Position numbers and translations under genes: made by a program. Shown one piece after another: positions 34,395 through 44,285 of a stretch of 64,000 nt of DNA. The notes below the pieces were generated by a model. It saw only the letters and a list, made by a program, of their open reading frames with translations. It searched no databases and was not told the DNA's origin. Origin of the DNA: Rugalucina vietnamica (Eukaryota > Mollusca > Bivalvia > Lucinida > Lucinidae); NCBI GenBank assembly GCA_964017185.1, contig OZ024884.1, positions 999,501 to 1,063,500 on the forward strand, in the 5' to 3' direction. Positions within the stretch are counted from its first letter, which is position 1. Every line of letters begins with the position of its first letter.

Positions 34395-34700
34395 AAAAAC
34401 AGTTTTGCAGGGGTATGCCATATTTTCTTATTTTTGCTCCAAAACATAGATTGTGGGTACTCATTTGAACCGCCTTGCCAAGGCTGTTCTAACATGCACC
34501 CTCAATCATTGTTTTCAATAAAAGTATTGAAAATATCAAAAATTTTCCAATGAAATTTTCAGTTTTCACAGCTGAAAAAAATCTCTGTATATTTCATGGT
34601 CAAGTTTTTATAATAGATAATTTTGCGTAATTCTTTATAAAAATTCTATGTTGTGGGTGCTCATTAGAATTGCCGTGGCTTCAAGATAATTTTAACATAG
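34395..34700. repeat. palindromic element P2, worn copy
   Basis: gcaggggtatgcc, ccaaaacatagattgtggg, gaaccgccttgccaaggc and ttctaacatgc are recognisable. A second attgtgggtgctcatt-like piece lies near 34650. Confidence 0.6.
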
Positions 34701-35126
34701 GTTTCTATGAAAAATGAACAGAACTTGATGTTACCCTCCATAGTACTGGTTAATACCCCACCTAGGAATTGATGTGTCTGTTCGGGCATAACTGAAAAAA
34801 TTTTGACAAGGATTTTTTATTGGGAGCTAGGTGGCATACAGCAAGATACATTTTCTCTTCTTTGTATTGTACTTCCCGTAAAAGGCTCTGTCCCAACATG
34901 ATTGACAAATTGTTGAGTGAAAAGTTTAACTGCAAACAATACAAAAAAGATCTTTGAAAATGTTGGACAACTGACGAACGGACAGACACCCGACGCCTGC
35001 AAATCCTATAAGGTCACCTGTGAGCCTTCGGCTCAGGTGAGCTAAAAATGTTGGTGCAGCTCGTTTGTTATCTGAGTGAAATGAAGATTTAGTTGATTTA
35101 TCTTTTTTTTTTCTTTTTTGTTTTAG

Positions 35127-35208
35127 TATAAAAGAAAGAAGAATAGGAAGGATAATATTATCAAAGTGGAAGGGGAAGATACAAAAGATTGGTTTGCCTT
35201 TGACTTAG
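35127..35208 (+). CDS. MALSU1: MALSU1 internal exon (RsfS/Iojap domain)
   Basis: Acceptor tttgttttag, donor gtaggt. The 82-bp exon reads YKRKKNRKDNIIKVEGEDTK, then DWFAFDL. This aligns with the human MALSU1 part containing KIEGKDTDDWLCVDFG. MALSU1 is a mitochondrial matrix protein of the RsfS/Iojap family. It binds uL14m on the large mitoribosomal subunit during assembly and blocks premature joining with the small subunit. The N-terminal presequence and first half of the domain (YTDYFVI region) are not found between the gap and this exon, so at least one exon is missing. It ends one base into a Gly codon. Confidence 0.88.
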
Positions 35209-35447
35209 GTAGGTCCTAGCAGTTTTAATGGTCACAAAGTTGACAGAATACTTCCATCGGTGTTCCATAAGACCTCTCCACATGGAGCGAGGTCATGAAG
35301 TGTATCTGAGTGGAGCTAGGTTAGCTAGTAACAAAGGTGTAAATAAATTATTTACCATTCAGTCTTGCCCCATTGGACTTTAAACCACCTGGGTCTGTCT
35401 TTAAAAGCCGTGGCCCTGTCTTTGAAGCTTCGTTTCTAAACCAGAAC

Positions 35448-35670
35448 CCAAGGTTATAAAACTTTTTTTCAGGCTCAACAAATTTATCCTGCTCATAAAT
35501 GTTAAAATGCCAACAATTGTTGGCATTTTAACATTTATAATCAGAATAAATTACTTGCTTTGGTGACTGAAGCCTGAATTTTCAATTGATTTTGGTTATT
35601 TCAGTGTCTTGGAGCAATTTTAATTTCAGTCTCAGCTAAGTTGAGCATGAAAAAAGTTTTATAACCTTGG
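35448..35670. mobile_element. MITE in MALSU1 intron, with 44-bp perfect palindrome
   Basis: The inverted ends start CCAAGGTTATAAAACTTTTT on both sides and extend about 28 bp to the GCTCA block. The interior holds a perfect 44-bp palindrome at 35495-35538, centred on caacaattgttg. It is non-coding. No clear target duplication. Confidence 0.8.
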
Positions 35671-35954
35671 AGCCAGAGGTTGCTGGTTTGATCCCTGAGC
35701 TTCTCCAGTCAGTCTGATGAGAATTCAAACTGAGGTTCCCCTCTCCATATGGTCTTAGCTGTTGAAGGGATGTTAAACCCCAAATTAGCCAACCAACAGT
35801 TAAACTGCAAACAATACAATGTCTTCAGTTGATCATAGCTGTTGAGTGGGATGTAAAATGTGAAGACACCATCACCATTCATTAAAGCATTGCATGGTTC
35901 AATGTACAATGTAGAAGAGCAAGGGGGAAACCTGAATTTTGCATGGTGCCTGAA

Positions 35955-36016
35955 ATTGGAGGTGGGGGTGAAGGGTGGGGGGGGGGGTGGGGGGGGGTGG
36001 GGCGGGGGGGGGGTAA
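35955..36016 (+). other. G-tract, likely G-quadruplex former
   Basis: About 60 bases, nearly all G, with runs of 4 to 11 G broken by single T or C. It lies in the MALSU1 intron about 300 bp before the last exon. The complement is a strong pyrimidine tract. Confidence 0.85.
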
Positions 36017-36025
36017 GGGTCCCTC

Positions 36026-36222
36026 CAGGTCTGACACAAACCGGCCTGTACAGTCTCAGAAAAAAAGCTAGAAGCTTGAAATTTTGGACATAATACGAGG
36101 AGTAATAATAATATCCATGTAGCGAAAACAAAGGGCTGATCAGCTGTGCAGTAATAGCTCAGCGGATCTGCATCTTTGTTTTTGCATTGGTAAACAGCCA
36201 GGTTTTTTCATGACGCGGCTCA
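36026..36222 (-). mobile_element. MITE-A copy, inverted, ~100 nt before the last MALSU1 exon
   Basis: Starts with the reversed right half (gtctgacacaaaccggcctg), then a core with ggctgatcagctgtgcag, and ends gttttttcatgacgcggctca. Opposite orientation to the four RCBTB copies. Confidence 0.85.
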
Positions 36223-36319
36223 AATTGTATTTTATATTTGGATCACCACTGAAGTCTTGCAAGATTAAAATGAACAAAATTTGAAATTAAAATATACATG
36301 CACCTCTTTTTTTTTGCAG

Positions 36320-36603
36320 GAAATATAGTCCTACATGTATTCACAGCAGAGACTCGAGCAAAATACGACCTAGAAACCCTTTGGACTGTGGGCCCCAAGT
36401 TTGATCCTAAATGTCAAGAGGAAGTGAAAGAACCAGTTTTCACTCTTAGTAATCTCCCTTGGCTAGAGGAACTTGAACAGCAGGTGGCAGCACAAGAGAC
36501 ATTAACCAATCAGAATACAGCACAAGAGGCTGTAGCCAATCAGAACTCAGAAAACCTACACAAGAAAAGGAAAATCCTCCCCAATCAGGAATCTCGAGTG
36601 TGA
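36320..36603 (+). CDS. MALSU1: MALSU1 last exon
   Basis: Acceptor tttttttgcag. It completes the Gly codon and reads NIVLHVFTAETRAKYDLETL, then WTVGPKFD. This matches the human stretch [20 protein letters not shown], the last strand and helix of the RsfS fold. A tail of about 60 residues rich in Gln, Glu and Asn follows, with two AQE(T/A) repeats, and a stop at 36601-36603. The tail is unlike the human one, as is usual for this family. Phase with 35127-35208 is consistent. Confidence 0.9.
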
Positions 36604-36803
36604 ATGCATTATTAAATCTGGACTTTGTGCTTGAGATTTTTGTATTTATCAAAATCAACCCGATTGTGAGAAAATGTTTGCAAATAGAAATCTTTAGAAG
36701 CTTCCATGGTGCAATGGCTGTCACTAGCCTTGATAAATCAGGGCTCATGGGTCCCATCCTTGGCTTCTCTAGTTTGTTGGATGAGACTTTAAACCTTTGA
36801 TCA

Positions 36804-36809
36804 AATAAA
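36804..36809 (+). terminator. polyadenylation signal of MALSU1
   Basis: AATAAA about 200 bases after the stop codon, the first such hexamer downstream. It suggests a 3' UTR of a little over 200 bases. Confidence 0.7.
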
Positions 36810-38330
36810 CACCGGATATATTACAATGTTGTATGTACGGTATTTAATGAAAATATGTTGTCTCGGCTAGGTTGTCAAAGCTGTAATTGATAAAGTTTAT
36901 AAGCTGATAAATCAATTGTTTGAGCAAATATCACATATATTCTTTCATAAAGCTATAGCTTTAAGATGTATCATTTTATTTCTGGAGATTTCAACATGTT
37001 CTGATCAAATTGTCTAGAAAACTACAGTCCCGGTAAAAAATCAACAACATATTCCTCTTTTCTCGGAGGACCCTAAGCTATTTTTCTCGGAGAAAGAACG
37101 CTAAATTTCTCTTTTCATTAAGATATTTCGCGTTTCGTTCAGTTCGATTTCTCAGAGAAACACCGAGAAATTTCACCGCGACCGCAGGTATTAACCGGTG
37201 AAAACAGGTAAGTCCAGATTTACCTGTTCGCGGTGTTTCTCGGAGAAATATTGTGCACGATTGTGAAAATCGATTTTACCATATTTTTAATAATTAAAGT
37301 AGTTTTAGACCTTTAACTGATCAGTATTTATAAGTGTTTTTGCATATGGCACCTCTAACAGTTTGACACGTTTTAATAAGGCACATTAATTACTGAGCAA
37401 ACATTCCACAATCTTCTTCACTGGTTTCCGTTACGGTTGGTCAGGCATGACTCGACTCGCATTTGACATACAAATTAAGAAGTACTTTGTTTCATCTCAA
37501 TTATGTCTTTATCCAAGTAGTTTCATTTGTTTGAGCTAGGAAACATAAAAACAATAGGCCATAAACATACATGTACGAGTATCATAGATAACCATTTTGC
37601 GCATTCTTGAATTCATATTGTAATGAAATAAATGTTTTCTGATTCTGGTTGTATGTCAAGCTATGGAAACGTGCATGTAGAATGAAATGGCATAATTTCA
37701 TCACATTGTCAGCTTATGGAGCAAGCTGTTTTTGTAAAATTTTATTGACCTGATTACCCTGCAGCGATCTCCTAACTCCTATATGAATATGCATTACAAC
37801 ATTCTCGATGATAAGGATACACAGTATTTAACTAGCACAAAGTTTTGTCAATACCTCTAAATCACTCGTTTATCAGGGGCACTGTTCGCATAAACACTTT
37901 TTTCATACCAAATTTATGACCAAATCTTCACATAAGAATAAGGCGGATAACGAGAAAACAATTTATACACTTCTCTTTTTTTTAAGCATCTGTTTTTCTT
38001 GCTAAATGCATAAACGCAAAACCTGTTACCATGCATAACGACAACTCCGCCATGAACATTTTGTGTTGGCGGCATGTTGTTTTTACAAGGTGCGGTCCGA
38101 AATGTCAAGTGCATAGGAAAGTGCATGATACATGGTGAAAAATGACAAGTAAAGACAATTTATCAATTACTGATAATTGATAAATTAATTGATGATAATT
38201 AATCGAGTAAATTAACAAACGCATTACATGTTCATGTGCTTTAAACCCATATACATTGTATGAGGTATTCCTCAACATATTTACACACATAATGATAACA
38301 TGTCCATGTAATGTATACCCCACTTTTATA

Positions 38331-38470
38331 TGAGCCGCGTCATGAGAACGCTGGACTTATACTCATGCGATAATAAAGTCGCAGATCAACTGTGCAGTAT
38401 CTGCACAGCTGATCAGCGCCTTTGTTTTCACTACTCGGCTAGTACAATCCCCCTACTTCTTTAATCTTAT
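38331..38470 (+). mobile_element. MITE-A copy, 3' truncated
   Basis: tgagccgcgtcatgagaacg, then core gcagatcaactgtgcag / gcacagctgatcagcgcc, and ctagtacaatccccctac. The right half is missing. Confidence 0.8.
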
Positions 38471-38531
38471 ATTTCTGTACGCTGTGGCTTGGCTCGGATG
38501 TACGTTACATGTAACTTGGCTGTACGTTACA

Positions 38532-38957
38532 TGTAACGTACAGCCGAGCCAAGCCACAGCAAACCCCGTCGATGGAAAAGCATGCTCATCCACCAAGGGT
38601 GGTTTACTGCGCTATATACCTAACACTTACTCGATTCACAAAGTCTCGAGTTTGAAATTTGCATATTTCCAAGGGAAGCTATTCCGTTACATTACTTCCC
38701 CCTCCGAGAAGACTCGCCCCCGAGTCTTGGCCTGGGAACTACATGGGTAAGGCAACCCCGGTCTGGCAGTTGTCATCATCCCACCGCTGCCACCAAATGT
38801 AACGAGCGGACGAGCCGAGCCACAGCAAACCCCGTCGATGGAAAAGCATGCTCATCCACCAAGGGTGGTTTACTGCGCTATATACCTAACACTTGCGCGA
38901 TTCACAAAGTCTCGAGTTTGAAATTTGCATATTTCCAAGGAAAGCTATCCCGTTACA
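38532..38957 (+). mobile_element. miniature LTR retrotransposon (TRIM-like): two 160-bp LTRs around 106 bp
   Basis: The LTRs (38532-38691 and 38798-38957) are each 160 bp, start TGTAAC and end GTTACA, and match closely (gccgagccaagccacagc/gccgagccacagc, ccaccaagggtggtttactg, tttgcatatttccaagg). The 106 bp between (ctccgagaagactcgccc ... accgctgccaccaaa) holds no coding. TG...CA ends, equal length and tiny interior are the TRIM pattern. A short partial repeat of the LTR start and a hairpin lie just upstream (38490-38545). Confidence 0.72.
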
Positions 38958-39949
38958 TGATCAAGATGTATAGATATGAATTTTTCACCGTATTCGATCT
39001 AATAAGTGCACTGGTTCCAAAAATCGCACATCCTGATCGTTTCCGAAAAACATGTGCAGCTCGACTAGCACACAGCTCAACTGGCGTATGGATATCTTAC
39101 ATCAAATTTACACGTTAAATCGCATTAAAACTTAATAACCAATGTTTCCGTAGAAGGCAGGAACGGATACACTCATTTTACACGAAAACAAATACATGAC
39201 CTTATATTTTGGTGTCAGTTTCAAAAATTACCGGGACCGTCTAAGTATACAAACTTTAATATGCATGTGCATGAATAGAAAAATCACTGTGCAATATTGT
39301 TGTTACTAACGTCCTTGTCCTCAGCCACGGTTATGTCGGTACGTTTTCGTCGCTTTATGGTACTGTACAAGTTTGGGATGTCCTGACGTTCGAAATGGGC
39401 TACACAACATTCGTATTTGTAAACCCTTCACTTACAAAAACTACTGAAACAGCATCCGACACGCTATGAACTGCAGATACTTGAGTATGTATGTTTTGTA
39501 TGTTTGATGCATCCACATTTATATCTCGATGACGTAACACAAATGACGACAAAATAATGGTGCATACATAAAAGAAAAATACTATCATAACCGACATTGT
39601 CCCAAATTCATGTACATGTAAAGAAAAGTTTGTATATTTCAGCCACTTACTTTGATGCACTGTGTGACATATCCTATACAAAAGTATTTGTTGCACATAA
39701 TGCATTTTTCATCTAATAATATCAATCAGATTTAAAGAGGGAGCGAAATAAAAATTAAAGACCATTAAAATTTCTCGACTGTATATACATGTACATTTAC
39801 AATGTTTACAATGTTCCATACAAACCGCAATTCTGCACAAGGTATAACAAACATGTAAATGTATTTATGAGGTTTTCCGATCTCTCCTTCCGAAAGCGTT
39901 GCTGCCTTTTGTGTCGATGATGTTTTAAAGAAATAATTTCATATACCGT

Positions 39950-40190
39950 AACTTTAAAATTACGAAAACATGCCCATGCAATATACAGAGATGTTTAAAG
40001 AGGAAAAAAAATGAAAATTTTCAGTAGAAAATGTTTGCTTTTTCTTATTCATGCTCAAAACATAGATTGTGGGTACACGTTATAACCGCCTCACCGAGGC
40101 GGTTCAAACTAGTACCCACAATCTTATGTTTTGGAGCAAAAGATATAAAAAATAGATATACCCCTGCATACCCCTGTTTTGCTTTTGATG
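39950..40190. repeat. palindromic element P2, best palindrome
   Basis: attacgaaaacatgcccatg, then caaaacatagattgtgggta, the inner palindrome accgcctcaccgaggcggtt, then agtacccacaatcttatgtt and tatacccctgcatacccctg. Confidence 0.8.
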
Positions 40191-40408
40191 GGATACACAT
40201 TTTTCATGAAATGTTTTCCTGATGTAAAATGTTTGAACAAGAATGATTTTAATGATGCAAATGCATGTGCGTGAATAGCAATGTATGGACATGTACATTC
40301 TTATCTACGTGATGTATTTAGCCGTCAATTGGGAGTAAGTCATATGACAGTGTTGGCTGCACGGTCGGCATTTTTATTTGCTTGACTTTTTATTTCACTT
40401 TACGGCAG

Positions 40409-40505
40409 ACAGCTTCCTTATCATGTGAAGGAGCAGTGTCAGCTTCGTGTTCATTAGAGAATGTGACACAAGAACATGACTGTGTATGCCGAAACACACT
40501 TCCTG
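40409..40505 (+). CDS. candidate Cys-rich exon, unidentified
   Basis: After an acceptor (tttcactttacggcag) the frame reads TASLSCEGAVSASCSLENVT, then QEHDCVCRNTLP, up to a possible donor gtaatg. Four Cys in about 30 residues suggest a small extracellular domain. The frame stays open to 40648, so the 3' border is uncertain. It lies inside the large element at 37025-42728, so it may be captured host sequence or chance. No family is recognised. Confidence 0.25.
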
Positions 40506-41145
40506 GTAATGCTGCAAATTCTACCACTTGGCCAAATCAGTCAACAGTGATTTCTGTAAATTTTGTTGACCATTTATGTATGTTAATACCATGCAATATT
40601 ACGGTGAAAGGGCATCAATTTAGGCGATCCCATAAGTTCATGATTTAAACGGCTTTGTGGTTGTTCATGGAGAATAACTTTTGATGCAAATTCTTTCCTA
40701 CATGTAGTCTCGATCTAAAACATACGAGTATATATACATGTACATGTACATGTACGAATGCTCAAATTATTTGCGATTTATATGGAACCATAATCTGAAT
40801 ATTTGATAACAGTTACGTTAACAGCTTACCAAGAAATGCTGGCGGACAAGTAAGGTCCGAACATTTAATAAGACAGGCTGCGATGGTTTTACATGTATAG
40901 ATAGTGCGTTCGCTTTGAAAAAAAAAGTGCGATTTCGATCTCCGGCCGGTATATTCATGTTATTTTGATGACTTGTGTTTATCCTGACATAAAGTAAACC
41001 GCCTGTTAAATCATTGCTATTGTACATAATTAAATACCTTTGATCAAATGTCATTAAACTTATTTATTCATTCAATGAAAATGATTCTGATTATCCACAT
41101 AGTCACTAGAAGTGTGGTGATTTTATTCTTTGTCGGAAAGGACAA

Positions 41146-42219
41146 CCCTACTGAAAATATCCATTGTAATTTCACTGAAATTTCAGTGTAATTTCAGTGC
41201 AAAAATTCCCCCTCATTTCACTGAAATTTCAGTGCTATATCATTGAAATTTCAGTGCTATATCAATCAAATTTCAATGAATTTCATTGAAATTTCAGTGC
41301 TATATCACTGAAATATCACTGAAATTTCAGTGTAAAAATTCCCCCCTCATTTCACTGACATTTCAGTGATATAGCACTGAAATTTCAATGATAAAGCACT
41401 GAAATTTCAGTGAATGTCAGTGAAATTTCAATGCTATATCACTGAAATTTCAATGAAATAGCAATGACATTTCAATGAAATAGCACTGAAATTTCAGATT
41501 AACCCCTGCCAGACACCTAGTTGCAATATGTCTGGAGGATTGGCTAGAAAAGGCAAACAAATACAAAGATTAGTTATGATACAAGAAGTCATTACATTTA
41601 TATATGTTGAGAACAACATGCACTTATTTTCATATCATAAAAATAATAGTTCTTTAAAGAAACTTACATATACTAGCCCTATATAGCATTTATCAATATT
41701 TTCTATCCATGACTGTTCTCTAATTCCCTCATGTCTTCTACATAAACATCCTCTAGACCACTTCCCATCAATGTTTTTGCACTATCCTCTTCCTGCTACT
41801 AGCTCTGAATTGGTTTGCTGTTTTGTCTTCAAATTTCTAGTTTGTAGACATTCTGATTCCTTAGATGTTTGAAGATTTAGTTCAGATTAGATTTTTGTTT
41901 GCCTTTCAAAATTATGTGCAACAGGAAAAGGAAGTAGGGTCAGAGGTCATGGGATTATGGGTAATGTGGTTATTGGTCATGTGATCATTGAAATTTCAAT
42001 GAAATAGCACTGAAAATTTCAGTGATATTTCATTGGTATTTCACTGAAATTTCAATGGACTATATCATTGATATTTCACTGAAATTTCATTGACATTCCA
42101 TTGAAAAATACATGTTCACTGAGATTTCAGTGATATTTCATTGCTAATAAGGGTTCCATTGCAATTCACTGAAATATCATTGAAATTTCAGTGGTATTTC
42201 ACTCATATTTTCAGTAGGG
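41146..42219. mobile_element. element with CCCTACTGAAAATAT ends and ACTGAAATTTCAGT arrays
   Basis: 15-bp perfect inverted ends. Next to them lie about 350 bp (left) and 230 bp (right) of closely packed copies of ACTGAAATTTCAGT and variants (attgaaatttcaat, ctatatcactg). The middle ~470 bp (41500-41985) is ordinary sequence without the motif. No coding, and no clear target duplication. Confidence 0.75.
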
Positions 42220-42730
42220 ATGCTCAAGGCGCGAATTTTTAACGACGCCCTTGATTTTTAAATGATTTTTTCGCTTCCATTCTTCTGTTCAAAGATCGAA
42301 TAATCATGGATGATGTGAAAAGCAACACAAGTGACAAAGGTCATCATAAATTTTAATGTAATCAAGAATATATTTATGTGGATTATAAGCCATCTAAACA
42401 AATACGTAACATCTGCAAGTTTCATACTTGCAAATACTTATTATTTTTTTAATTTATTGTTTTATATTTATTCAAAAATTATAAACATGCATTTGTCTTT
42501 TCAATTCCTCCAAGAAACTCCGAGAAAAAGAGTTTTATCGATAAATCCAGGTAATTACCTTTCTCGGAGAAACACCGAGAAATTTCACGGAGAAACAACG
42601 CGAAATTTCGCGCAGACGATTTCGTCTACCTGGCTTATTTCGCGGTGTTTCTCCTAGAAATAAAAATTTCGCGTTTGCCATGGTTGCGGAGAAACACAGA
42701 ATATGTTGTTATTTTTTTACCGGGAGTGTA

Positions 42731-44254
42731 GGTACCAAGTTTCACTTTTTTCAGCTTTTTTTTTTTTGAAAGTAAATCACCAGGTTTGGGTACAAATGAA
42801 GGAATAAACTCTGGGTAATTCTTTTTGTCTCCATGTTGCCATATCTAATTGTCCATTGAACGCTTGAGTAGCTGAAACTGTGGTATGACCCATTTACTTT
42901 CTCATTAATATGTTCACTGCTCTTAAAAACAGATGTACGTAATTGAAGGCGCTCAAAGGAACGTGCGTATCTAAGGGTCGAAACGTCCTTTTTACGCCGC
43001 ATTCGTAACGTCAGTTTTCGCTCGAAACGTCATTTCTAGCGTCAGTTAACATTCGGAATACGAAACTATATCCGTACAATTATGCAGAGGACTTCAGAAA
43101 TGTAAAAAGTTTGATATTTTTCATTAATTTTGCTCAAAATATAGATTGTGGACATGTTATTCCGAAGAAAACAACATTTCCGCGACAGGTAGCAATATTG
43201 AATACTAAACAGTGTCGGAAATTTTGGCGCAAAATCGACGTCGCGCGTAAAATGTACTGAATTCAGCAACGACTACCTCTCTTCGCACGCCTATAGCAGG
43301 AAAACGAATCCGGTAACTAAGGACTTTCTCGTTATTTATATGTAGTTCAGGGATTTCTCTAATACATATCAGTTTTTTAAAAAATCCTACCGTGGATTTT
43401 TTGAAATATATCAAGAAAATTAACAAAAAAGGGAGTCTAAAAATCGCATTTTACGTTGACGTCAATGTATTTTCGCTCTCAAATTTGACGATTTTGAAGG
43501 CCGATATCTCGAAAACAAGCTCGGAACGGTATCAATTTCTTTTCATTTTCGTATGTAGGACATCAAAATACACTCACATGCAAAAAATAAAAAAAATCTA
43601 CCGTGAGGTCAATTACGTACATCTGGCTTTAAAGGATCTCAGTTTTACTTTTTTATTACCGGTATCCATTATCATACATAGTAACTTAAGAACTTTGACC
43701 AAAAATTATAAAAAAAAATATATCACTACCTGAGTGGTCATCAAACTTATTTTAGATGATTCTAATGCATTTTCAGATGCTAAAAATCAGGCAGAGACTT
43801 AATACATTGACATTTGCTTTAGTGCCATATCCATGTTATTTTGGAACGGAGTTTAAACCAAGGCCCTGTCTCTATATAACTAAGCTGTTGGTGGGACATT
43901 AAACTCCAAATCAATCATCCTTGCAGATTAGCCTGTTCCATATCTTGATCAGTGTATCTCATTTGCATCAAGGTGCGTGTGGTGGCTGAAAATGGTTCAT
44001 GTAATGAAATCGTGAATTATGGATCTAAGGTCCAAATGCCACTGGCACAAAGTTGTATCCTTAAGCAAGACTATACTATTTCCAGGTGAAGGCCCAATTT
44101 TGACATGACTGAAAATTGTGGAATGAGGTGTTAACCCACAGAACATACATACAAGAGAACCCAGGCCTGACCACCCCATCCAGAAAACATCTGAGAAATA
44201 AAAACCCACATACCCCATTTTTATACAGTGAAAATAGGGTTTATAGGGGAGAAC

Positions 44255-44261
<7 letters not shown>
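42731..44261. other. non-coding sequence, no gene supported
   Basis: Open frames such as 43392-43733 (+) are AT-biased and lack splice or family support. The text near 43440-43640 (gccgatatctcgaaaacaag) resembles interspersed repeats. Confidence 0.45.

Positions 44262-44285
<24 letters not shown>

Larger units (their letters stand above)
37025..42728. mobile_element. large TA-flanked DNA element with CAGTCCCGG / CACTCCCGG inverted ends
   Basis: Left end CAGTCCCGGTAAAAAATCAA, inverted right end CACTCCCGGTAAAAAAATAA; both then run into CAACATATTC. TA flanks each end. Near both ends are inverted blocks built on tttctcggagaaacaccgag (37075-37250 and 42535-42665), as expected of one element's subterminal regions. 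It is 5.7 kb with no transposase seen. TA duplication and CAGT-like ends suggest Tc1/mariner, which is inference. Other repeats (LTR pair, P2, ACTGAAATTTCAGT array) lie inside. Two separate copies in inverted orientation are the alternative. Confidence 0.6.

Noticed and set aside
33840..36603. A single RCBTB-MALSU1 fusion gene.
   Set aside because: An assembly gap lies between them, both proteins are incomplete exactly there, and the two families have unrelated roles.
43392..43733. A 113-codon plus-strand frame starting MDFLKYIKKIN.
   Set aside because: Lysine/isoleucine-rich as expected of AT-rich DNA, no domain, and no splice or promoter support.
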